DNA of 64,000 nucleotides, taken from Planctomycetota bacterium. Its GTDB lineage: Bacteria; Planctomycetota; Planctomycetia; Pirellulales; Pirellulaceae. The DNA is taken from positions 1 to 64,000 of the forward strand of contig JAPLNL010000018.1 in NCBI GenBank assembly GCA_026692905.1, read 5' to 3'. Position 1 is the stretch's first letter. Each line of letters begins with the position of its first letter. This document shows, in pieces, positions 7,732 to 14,676 of this stretch. A program made the translations under genes and the position numbers. The notes beneath the pieces were generated by a model. The model searched no databases. It was not told the origin of the DNA and saw only the letters and a list, made by a program, of their open reading frames with translations.

Positions 7732-9003
7732 ATGCAACCACCACCCCACATCGACGAACTCTTGACAGGATTGCTTGACGGCAACCTATCCGAGGGCGAA
7801 CTGCGCCATTTGGAAGCGGCCATGGCTGCGGATTGTACTCTAGAAAAGCAGTTGGAAACGCTTCGGAAAATGCGGTCCAATTTGCTAATCCATCGTCCGA
7901 AAGGACGATTGGGAGCGGATTTCGCGAAGCGAGTTACCGCATTGGCGGAGGAGAGGGCGCGCGCTGATGCGGCCCATTTGGCTCCTAAAGCCGCTCCAAA
8001 ACTGCGGTTGGCACCCTGGATTTATACTGGAGTCGCGTCCGCAGCGGTCGTTGCATGCATTATCGTAGCGATGCCTTCAGACTCCAACGTGCAACCGCTA
8101 GTTGCAAAGACCAATCTGCCAGTGGAAATCGAGGCAGCGACGCCAGCGGAAATTCCTCCTGTGGGAACCTTGGAATCGCAACTTGGTATCGCCGAATCGA
8201 AGGTTGCGGAAGGTACTTTCCGAAAGCCGAATTCACCCGTTGTCATCAAAGAACTAGAGCAAGCAAATTCATTGGCTGGCGTCTTACCGCCATCTCCAGA
8301 CGATAAAGTGCAGAAGGATGAAGCCCAGAAGAAAGAGGTGGGTAGCGTTCCAGCCCAACTCGAAAATCTGGATGCTTCTAATGTGGCCTCGAATTCGAAA
8401 GACAATATTTATAACGAAAAAAGCCTGAAGAACGCCAAAACGAAGCTTGGTCCTAATCAGCTTACCAAGAATATGTTGACTCTCGTTGTCGACATTTCTC
8501 TCACGAAGAGTGCAATTGATAATGAAGTGCTGGAGTCGATACTGTCACGGCATGACATTGCGATGACCGAACAGCAAATCTTGACGGCTGAAGAGATTAC
8601 AAATCTTGAAAAGACAAGTCTTGCTAGTAAACCTGTTGACGATGGGTCCGGAGAAATAGGAATCATTTTCATTCGAGCCCCGGGAACCAATGTCAACAAA
8701 GCGATCGCGGACATCCTGCTAGAAGAGAATTCTTTTCCGCAGGTTGGTATGGATATTCAGATGGACAATTCTTTGAAAGCGTTTGTCACGGAATTGAGCG
8801 CGATCCGCGTCCTTCCGGAGCGGAAAGGTCAGGCTCGTCATCTTCGTAGTACCTCAAAAGAATCACGAATGTCTTTCGCGGAAGGGTCAAAGAAGCTTTC
8901 ACCTTTGAGGCTAAAGACAGAGAAATCGGGCATGTCCGCAATTCTGAATGCAGATAGTCGTGCAATGTCGAATGCACTACTAATCATTCGGCAGGCGAAG
9001 TAA
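7732..9003 (+). CDS. Anti-sigma-factor-like single-pass membrane protein
   Basis: The N-terminal 50 residues (HIDELLTGLLDGNLSEGELRHLE...) resemble the cytoplasmic anti-sigma helices common in planctomycetes, of the type without zinc-binding H-x3-C-x2-C. A single membrane helix lies at about residues 95-114 (PWIYTGVASAAVVACIIVAM). The remaining 300 residues would be periplasmic, with low-complexity Glu/Lys/Ala linkers and a folded region near residues 245-360 (TLVVDISLTKSAIDNEV). If it is an anti-sigma factor it would hold an ECF sigma factor at the membrane, but no sigma gene is adjacent. No Shine-Dalgarno was recognised; the start is chosen from the conserved N-terminal pattern. Confidence 0.7.
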   Translation: MQPPPHIDELLTGLLDGNLSEGELRHLEAAMAADCTLEKQLETLRKMRSNLLIHRPKGRLGADFAKRVTALAEERARADAAHLAPKAAPKLRLAPWIYTGVASAAVVACIIVAMPSDSNVQPLVAKTNLPVEIEAATPAEIPPVGTLESQLGIAESKVAEGTFRKPNSPVVIKELEQANSLAGVLPPSPDDKVQKDEAQKKEVGSVPAQLENLDASNVASNSKDNIYNEKSLKNAKTKLGPNQLTKNMLTLVVDISLTKSAIDNEVLESILSRHDIAMTEQQILTAEEITNLEKTSLASKPVDDGSGEIGIIFIRAPGTNVNKAIADILLEENSFPQVGMDIQMDNSLKAFVTELSAIRVLPERKGQARHLRSTSKESRMSFAEGSKKLSPLRLKTEKSGMSAILNADSRAMSNALLIIRQAK

Positions 9004-9077
9004 GCTGGCGGGCGTTAGCCTCATCTTTTTGATTTTGCTCTGATCGCCACTCTCAGACAACGCCGGTTGTCACTAAT

Positions 9078-10037
9078 TTACTCTAGTCCATCATGTAATC
9101 GGTGCAAAATCAAGTGTGCCATGTCGACCTGCAGCGCTCCAGCGGTAGCCCGCCAACCTGGAACCGCATTCAACTCAAGTAAAATGTTGCGGCCATCTCG
9201 CGTTGGCAAAATATCAACGCCAATCATCCAGCCACCAATAGCCTTGCAAGCTCGAAAGGCAATTGAAATTTGCTCAAAGGTGGGCTCATGTATAATCGCT
9301 TTGCCGCCCCGAGAAACATTGGAACGCCAGTCCCCATGATTCTCTCGGCGGACGCAGAATAGTTCGTCCCCCACCACCAGCAATCTCAAATCGTATCCTT
9401 CGCTTTCCAGAAACTCTTGGATGTAGATGACCGATTGAAGTTGCTCTAGTGTACTGAATACGCGCCAAGCCATATCCGAATCAGCCACACGCACTATCCC
9501 CCGGCCTTCACCGCCGAAGATGGGTTTGACGATACAGTCGCCGCCGAGTGATTCCCAGGCCTGCAAAGCATCGTCGCGTGTCTGACAGCAAATGGTTCTC
9601 GGTGTTTGAATTCCTGCCCTTTGAGCGATGTCCAGCGTCAACCATTTGTCGATAGCGATTTCCAAGCATCGAGGCGGATTCAAAATTTGAACGTTAGAGG
9701 CTTGGGCTGCATGCAACGCGTTCATTCGAAACACAATCTGCTCGACAGAGCCCAGTGGCATCGAGCGGACCAGCACAGTATGGCAGTCCGAAAGCCCAAT
9801 CGCTTTGGGCTCTTCCATACTGTTGCCAGACTGCGACCAAGTTTTCGCTTGGGGTAGACTCGGTCCAGTCGACCAAACACTTAGCTTTTGAAACGACAAG
9901 GGTTCGACGGTTGTCGGTCGGCTTGAAGGCATTTCACTGGCTGCGCGTTGCAAGTCTTTCATGTACCAGCCGGTCGGCGCCCCTAACACGCCAACTTGCA
10001 ACGTTCGGACCGATTTGGGATGTCGCCCTCGATTCAT
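9078..10037 (-). CDS. RimK/MptN-like ATP-grasp ligase, H4MPT-linked
   Basis: ATP-grasp superfamily protein close to RimK. Visible elements: the lysine-containing beta strand CIVKPIFGGEGRGIVRV (nucleotide binding), YIQEFLESEGYDLRLLVVG (adenine/Mg region), and the C-terminal metal-binding strand IGVDILPTRDGRNILLELNAVPGW with the E/N pair. Its ATG overlaps the end of mch by 4 bases. Family knowledge: MptN is an ATP-grasp enzyme adding glutamate to tetrahydromethanopterin, and RimK-like genes sit in bacterial H4MPT/C1 clusters. I infer a role in making or glutamylating the bacterial H4MPT cofactor; general amino-acid ligation remains possible. Confidence 0.85.
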   Translation of the reverse strand: MNRGRHPKSVRTLQVGVLGAPTGWYMKDLQRAASEMPSSRPTTVEPLSFQKLSVWSTGPSLPQAKTWSQSGNSMEEPKAIGLSDCHTVLVRSMPLGSVEQIVFRMNALHAAQASNVQILNPPRCLEIAIDKWLTLDIAQRAGIQTPRTICCQTRDDALQAWESLGGDCIVKPIFGGEGRGIVRVADSDMAWRVFSTLEQLQSVIYIQEFLESEGYDLRLLVVGDELFCVRRENHGDWRSNVSRGGKAIIHEPTFEQISIAFRACKAIGGWMIGVDILPTRDGRNILLELNAVPGWRATAGALQVDMAHLILHRLHDGLE

Positions 10038-11047
10038 ACCGACGCCGCAGGATTTGCGGGTTCCACGAACAATTCACCGAAGGATTGTTCGAGGATGTCA
10101 GGGCGAAGAGCACCGTACCGAAACGACCGCCCCGACCTGAGATTGACTATCGTTATCATGGCTGGGCTGAACAATCCTGGGTCGACTTTGTAAAAATCGT
10201 ACTCGTACTTTTTGAACGTGTTGGCAAAGGGAATGCCGTAATCGCGAGAGGCTAGACTCGGAACCTTGGGGCCGATCTCCTGAATTTGGTCATCGGTCGC
10301 GTTGACCCAAAGTGTAACGTGTCCGCCATAAAGGATCGCATCGTTGGTCCTACCAATCCCGTTCACAAAATCCAACGCGGGAGGCGGCAACGGGGCGGTA
10401 CCAGAACCGGACACGACAGAACACAAGTCGAAGCCCAACTCGAATAGTTTATGCATGGACGTTTCGACGCTTCGTGCGACAACTTGGACAGTTCCTGCAA
10501 TTGATCGCGTCGGCGCCACGCAGATCACGGTGTTTTCGACGGAAACACCGCATTCCGTCGCAATCATTTCTGCAATCGAATCATCTGGGATCGAATCGCA
10601 CTCCAAGACACCTACGGCTGAGGAACTCGGATCGGAAACATGGAGAGTTTGAAGCACATGCTCTTTGCCACGTTTCACTCGCATCGGGCCGCTTCCCATC
10701 GCAAAGAATTTATCCTTTTTGACGGGCCATCCCGCGTACTGCGATGCCATGCAAGCATGAACGGGATCGTCGGTAACGACCTGGATGATCCCCCACGGTC
10801 CAATCGACGGGTTCACAGGGCAAAGTGAAATCTCGGCTCGGCTAGCCATGCAAATACGGGCGAGCATCAAGCCAGCGTTCATTCCACCGATGGCATTGAC
10901 ACCAAAGTCCAAAATCGTTGCGCCGTTGGCTAGCTTGTGCGATTCCACTCGCCACGCGGTTGCGTTGACTAAAGTCGTTTGGCACAGCTGGAAAGTTGAC
11001 TCATTGAGAAGCTGCGTTGTGGGAGATTGAAGGGGCACGTGATTCAT
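10034..11047 (-). CDS. mch: Methenyltetrahydromethanopterin cyclohydrolase
   Basis: Cytoplasmic enzyme converting methenyl-H4MPT and water to formyl-H4MPT in the C1 oxidation/formaldehyde pathway. Length (337 aa) is near the family norm of about 320. Recognisable blocks: ATILDFGVNAIGGMNAGL near residues 44-61, VHACMASQYAGW, the phosphate/pterin-loop block FFAMGSGPMRV, and a late block with GHVTLWVN and SRDYGIPF. The gene overlaps the downstream ATP-grasp gene by 4 bases. Family knowledge: planctomycetes carry H4MPT C1 genes scattered rather than clustered as in methylotrophs, which fits only two being present here. It probably serves formaldehyde detoxification rather than methylotrophic growth. 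Confidence 0.93.
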   Translation of the reverse strand: MNHVPLQSPTTQLLNESTFQLCQTTLVNATAWRVESHKLANGATILDFGVNAIGGMNAGLMLARICMASRAEISLCPVNPSIGPWGIIQVVTDDPVHACMASQYAGWPVKKDKFFAMGSGPMRVKRGKEHVLQTLHVSDPSSSAVGVLECDSIPDDSIAEMIATECGVSVENTVICVAPTRSIAGTVQVVARSVETSMHKLFELGFDLCSVVSGSGTAPLPPPALDFVNGIGRTNDAILYGGHVTLWVNATDDQIQEIGPKVPSLASRDYGIPFANTFKKYEYDFYKVDPGLFSPAMITIVNLRSGRSFRYGALRPDILEQSFGELFVEPANPAASV

Positions 11048-11143
11048 TGGCGAGATTGCTGACTAAGGTTGAAAATGAATGAGAATGCGATTATACGGGA
11101 CTTCTCGGTTACCACCATCCATGGCACGAGTCGCTTTCGCGAT

Positions 11144-11551
11144 TCAAGTCGCGAGTTGACTTGCGACTTCACCAATCGTGGTCCAGTTCCCCTCGTCGAC
11201 ACGATGGACCCTGGCAACTCGATTCATTTCACTACAATCAAACTCGCTGTAGTCCAGTTCTGTTCCCTTTTCGAACTGTCCGGCGTCGTGCCCGCAAACC
11301 GCCGAGCACAAGATAATCCATTGCCTCGCGTTGCACACTCCTTTGATTTCAACGTACTCCAATCGTCCGTTCCGATCGTAAACCATTCCGTCCATTTGGC
11401 CGGGCGGAACGCTTCCGTGATCGACCCAGACAAAGGAGCCGTCCATTTCAAAGTACAAGCCTCGCATTCCCCCCAATTGTTCCGCAAGTTCCTCAAACGA
11501 CGACCGTAGTTCCGTGCCAGGATTGGGATGGATTTGGACAAAGATATGCAT
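11144..11551 (-). CDS. Hypothetical small soluble protein
   Basis: A 135-residue protein not assigned to a family. It has no signal peptide or membrane helix. The N-terminal half (MHIFVQIHPNPGTELRSSFE, EELAEQLGGMRGLYFEMDG) looks like a small alpha/beta domain; the middle has an Asp/Gly-rich section (DGMVYDRNGRLEYVEIKG) and several cysteines (ICNARQW-like region, CSAVCGH). It lies upstream of mch on the same strand with about 100 bases between them, so co-transcription is possible. A competing plus-strand frame across the region has weaker protein character. Confidence 0.6.
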   Translation of the reverse strand: MHIFVQIHPNPGTELRSSFEELAEQLGGMRGLYFEMDGSFVWVDHGSVPPGQMDGMVYDRNGRLEYVEIKGVCNARQWIILCSAVCGHDAGQFEKGTELDYSEFDCSEMNRVARVHRVDEGNWTTIGEVASQLAT

Positions 11552-11568
11552 GCAACAGTCTCACTGAC

Positions 11569-11688
11569 CGGGCTGTTGATTTAATGTGTTTGCCGCAAGG
11601 CAGAATCCCTTTCCCAACCCGGAGCGTAAGCGAGGGGCAATGAATCTCTTCGCTTACGCTTCGGGTGGGGATAAAATCAACGAGCCCG
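11569..11688. repeat. Nested palindromic repeat element (about 120 bp)
   Basis: Outer arms 11569-11583 (cgggctgttgattta) and 11672-11688 (taaaatcaacgagcccg) pair with small bulges. Inner arms 11613-11636 (centred on ggagcgtaagcga) and 11646-11669 (tcgcttacgctt) pair with few mismatches. The arrangement of two stacked stems resembles the extended palindromic repeats widespread in Pirellulaceae. It lies between divergent genes, upstream of the AAA ATPase. Confidence 0.75.
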
Positions 11689-11826
11689 CGCCTTTCGGGT
11701 TATGTTTGGTACACCCAAAGGATAACGGATCGTCTACAATCACACAGCCGTATTCATAGTCAAGCCGTTTTATTTTAGTTGGCCCCGTTTTGGGCTGCCG
11801 TTACACCAATCGCCATTCGAGACATT

Positions 11827-13617
11827 ATGAGTTCAGTTGTCCAATTGCCTACCGGGGATTTACCCGCAGCCTCCTATCCGTTTTTCGGCAATCTTGCCCG
11901 CATTATCAACTCGGGACAAGCTCGATCAATCGTCATTTCGGGCAATATTTACGATTTGTATTTCGATGGCAAGCAATACGTGCCACTGCTCTCTTTTATT
12001 CAAACGAAGACCCAGATCCCCGGCCTGATTCAGGTCGTCTATGAATTGAATGGGCCGGTGCGAGTCTCCGAAGAGGACAAAGTAAAGTTACGCGAAGCCT
12101 GGGCGGCATGGAAAAATGGAGTCGCGATCGACGCCATTCCAATGCGAGAAGTCCTCAACGATGGCAGCAAGTTCGACTTGAGACGCCGAGAATTCGATCA
12201 ATACTTGCGCGATGCAATCGGCAACGCAACCCAAGCTCTCGAGTTTTTGAGGCAGCTGACGATATGCTCACGAACGTGCCTCAAGGAGAACGTTTTGATC
12301 CTGATCGAGGGCGCGGACATGCTGCTCCCAGCGGGTGATGGTGACGTCGCCAGGATGAACGACGCGCAAGTTCGACGGATTGCGATCGTGACCGATTGGT
12401 TTGGCGATCCGACGTTCTTCGGCGGCAAGGACACGGTCCTGCTTTTTGCTGAGTCGCGAAGCCTGATTCATCCTCGCATTTCGCGAATGCCTCAAGTGGT
12501 TTCGATCGATGTCGCGGCACCCGATCTCGCTTCGCGAAAGCATTTCATTCAATGCCATGGATCCCAGGGTAAAGGTTTTGTGCAACCGTCCCCGGATACG
12601 GTCGCCGAAGCGACGGCAGGACTGAGTCTGCACGCCATGCGGCAATTGCTTCTGGCGGCGGACTATGCTCAGAAACCGATCGAGCGACAGGATACGACTC
12701 TTCAAGTCGAACAGTTTATCCAATCGCAATTGGGCGAAGATGTTATCGAGTTCAAAAAGCCATCGCAGGCGTTGACGGACGTGATCGGGTTCTCCAAGCT
12801 CAAAGAGTTCCTCAACGTTTACTTGATACCACGGATGAAGCTGCCAGACGATCGAGCTTTGCCGGGTGCGGCTATTGCCGGACCGATCGGTGGCGGCAAG
12901 ACATTTATCTTTGAGGCAGTGGCAGCCGAATTGGACATGCCGGTCCTAGTTCTTAAGAACATTCGCAGTCAATGGTTTGGGCAAACCGACGTGATCTTTG
13001 AACGGCTACGGCGCGTGCTAGAAGCGTTAGAAAAAGTAGTCATCTTCGTTGACGAGGCCGACACGCAATTCGGCAGTGTTGGCGAAGGAGCTCACGAAAC
13101 GGAACGACGCCTCACGGGCAAGATTCAAGGGATGATGAGCGATCCGAGGTTACGGGGTAAAGTGATTTGGCTCTTGATGACAGCTCGCATCCACTTGCTG
13201 TCGCCCGACATTCGCCGACCGGGGCGCGTTGGGGATTTGATCATTCCAATCTTGGACCCGATTGGCGAAGATCGAAAAGAGTTTATTCGCTGGATGTTGA
13301 AACCCACCAAGATCGACAACGATGAATTGGTGAATTGGTTGGATGCCGAAGGGCTCGAGCAAGACTTTTCTTCGGCTGGCTATGCCGCGCTCAGGAGTCA
13401 GTTCAAAGCGATTCCGCCCAAGGATCAAGAGGACCTTAAGAGCATCATTCGAGACTTCATGTCCCCTGCAATCAAACAGACCCGAAGGTATCAAACCCTC
13501 CAGGCGCTCATCAACTGCACGCGACGCTCATTGCTGCCGGACCCGAACATTACGGAAAAGGATCGTGCCTTGATGGAAGACGAGATTCGAATGCTGGAAC
13601 TACAGGGCATTCATTAG
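11827..13617 (+). CDS. AAA ATPase with degenerate N-terminal module
   Basis: The frame opens at 11779; the ATG at 11827 (MSSVVQLPTGDLPAASYPFF) is the likely start, giving 596 aa. The C-terminal AAA module has Walker A GPIGGGKT, Walker B VVIFVDEAD, a changed sensor-1 (LLMTARIHLL, where ATN is usual) and an arginine-finger region RRPGRVGD. The N-terminal half contains NVLILIEGADMLLP and DTVLLFAESRSLIHP, which look like a Walker-B-like strand and sensor strand without a P-loop, so it may be an inactive AAA-like module. This layout recalls Ycf46-type proteins (inference). The substrate is unknown. The pseudouridine synthase follows within 20 bases. Confidence 0.85.
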   Translation: MSSVVQLPTGDLPAASYPFFGNLARIINSGQARSIVISGNIYDLYFDGKQYVPLLSFIQTKTQIPGLIQVVYELNGPVRVSEEDKVKLREAWAAWKNGVAIDAIPMREVLNDGSKFDLRRREFDQYLRDAIGNATQALEFLRQLTICSRTCLKENVLILIEGADMLLPAGDGDVARMNDAQVRRIAIVTDWFGDPTFFGGKDTVLLFAESRSLIHPRISRMPQVVSIDVAAPDLASRKHFIQCHGSQGKGFVQPSPDTVAEATAGLSLHAMRQLLLAADYAQKPIERQDTTLQVEQFIQSQLGEDVIEFKKPSQALTDVIGFSKLKEFLNVYLIPRMKLPDDRALPGAAIAGPIGGGKTFIFEAVAAELDMPVLVLKNIRSQWFGQTDVIFERLRRVLEALEKVVIFVDEADTQFGSVGEGAHETERRLTGKIQGMMSDPRLRGKVIWLLMTARIHLLSPDIRRPGRVGDLIIPILDPIGEDRKEFIRWMLKPTKIDNDELVNWLDAEGLEQDFSSAGYAALRSQFKAIPPKDQEDLKSIIRDFMSPAIKQTRRYQTLQALINCTRRSLLPDPNITEKDRALMEDEIRMLELQGIH

Positions 13618-13636
13618 GCAACTATTGGCTCGACGA

Positions 13637-14554
13637 ATGACACTCAACCAGGGCTACCGCTATCGACATATCCTTGGTCCCAATGCAACGGGGCAAACGA
13701 CACTCTCCTATTTGGTAACCAACTTTACCCATTCGACGGAAGACCAGTGGAGTGATCGCTTGTCTGCAGGCGAAGTCGAATTAGATCAACGGCTTGCCAT
13801 CGCAACAGAGTCATTGTATCCGGGCATGGAGTTGATTTGGAACCGACCTGGTTGGCTTGAGCAAGAGACGCCGCAGAACTTTGCGCTCGTGTATCGCGAC
13901 GTAGACCTTCTGGCGGTCGACAAACCGAGTGGATTGCCTACGATCCCGGGGGGAGGTTACTATCTCAATACGCTGTTGAGTATGGTTCAAGCCCAATTTC
14001 CTGGAGCACGGCCATTGCATCGTCTTGGGCGAGCCACTTCAGGCCTAGTCTTGTTCGCATTGAGTAACCAAATGGCGTCGCGACTGTCCCAAAACTGGAG
14101 CAAAGTGCAAAAACAATATCGGGCCTTGAGCTGCTCGGTTGCTTCGGAGGAATGCTATGACATACGGTCACCCATTGGCAAGCTTGAGCATCCGAGATTA
14201 GGAACAGTTTACGCAGCCAGCGAAACGGGCAAGCCGTCAAGAAGCGTGGCCAGGGTTCTAGAGCGACGACCGGAGTCAACGCTTTTTGAAGTTGACTTGC
14301 ATTCAGGTCGCCCGCATCAAATCCGCATTCACCTTGCCTACATCGGCCATCCATTACTCGGCGATCCTTTGTATGCTTCCGGTGGTCAGCCATTGCTGGA
14401 TCAACCCGGCCTACCTGGCGATTCCGGCTACTGGCTGCACGCGAATCGACTTGTTTTTGATCATCCCATCACTGGTGAACGGATAGAATTGGATGCACCT
14501 CTTCCTACGTCATTAAGAACTCAATCTCTTCGACCTTTACTCGCGCTTGAGTAA
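13637..14554 (+). CDS. RluA-family pseudouridine synthase, catalytic Asp replaced by Gly
   Basis: RluA-type tRNA/rRNA uridine isomerase fold: NFALVYRDVDLLAVDKPSGLP (motif I, in part), PLHRLGRATSGLVLFAL (motif II) and LHSGRPHQIRIHLAYIGHPLLGDPLY (motif III, in part). A short S4-like N-terminal region precedes these. The canonical motif II is HRLDxxTSG, where the Asp is the nucleophile. Here the codon at 14027-14029 is ggg, so residue 131 is Gly. The start is ATG 13637 (TTG at 13625 is in frame). It lies directly after the AAA ATPase and is probably co-transcribed. It may be inactive as an isomerase, or belong to an HRLGR variant branch. Confidence 0.88.
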   Translation: MTLNQGYRYRHILGPNATGQTTLSYLVTNFTHSTEDQWSDRLSAGEVELDQRLAIATESLYPGMELIWNRPGWLEQETPQNFALVYRDVDLLAVDKPSGLPTIPGGGYYLNTLLSMVQAQFPGARPLHRLGRATSGLVLFALSNQMASRLSQNWSKVQKQYRALSCSVASEECYDIRSPIGKLEHPRLGTVYAASETGKPSRSVARVLERRPESTLFEVDLHSGRPHQIRIHLAYIGHPLLGDPLYASGGQPLLDQPGLPGDSGYWLHANRLVFDHPITGERIELDAPLPTSLRTQSLRPLLALE

Positions 14555-14590
14555 TAACAACACCAGAGCCTGAGAACCCGTTCTTGATTC

Positions 14591-14620
14591 GTAGCGAAAG
14601 TCGTCAAGACTTTCGGCTGC
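14591..14620. repeat. Short hairpin between convergent genes
   Basis: gaaagtc (14596-14602) pairs perfectly with gactttc (14608-14614) around a 5-base loop, within gtagcgaaagtcgtcaagac. A related ttttcgctac follows at about 14657-14666. The element lies between the convergent pseudouridine synthase and VWA genes. No U-run follows on the plus strand, so a termination role is uncertain; it may be a dispersed palindromic repeat. Confidence 0.5.
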
Positions 14621-14676
14621 GTTTTATGGCAGTGCTAAAAGCGGATAATTATGTAGGTTTTCGCTACAAAATGCGG

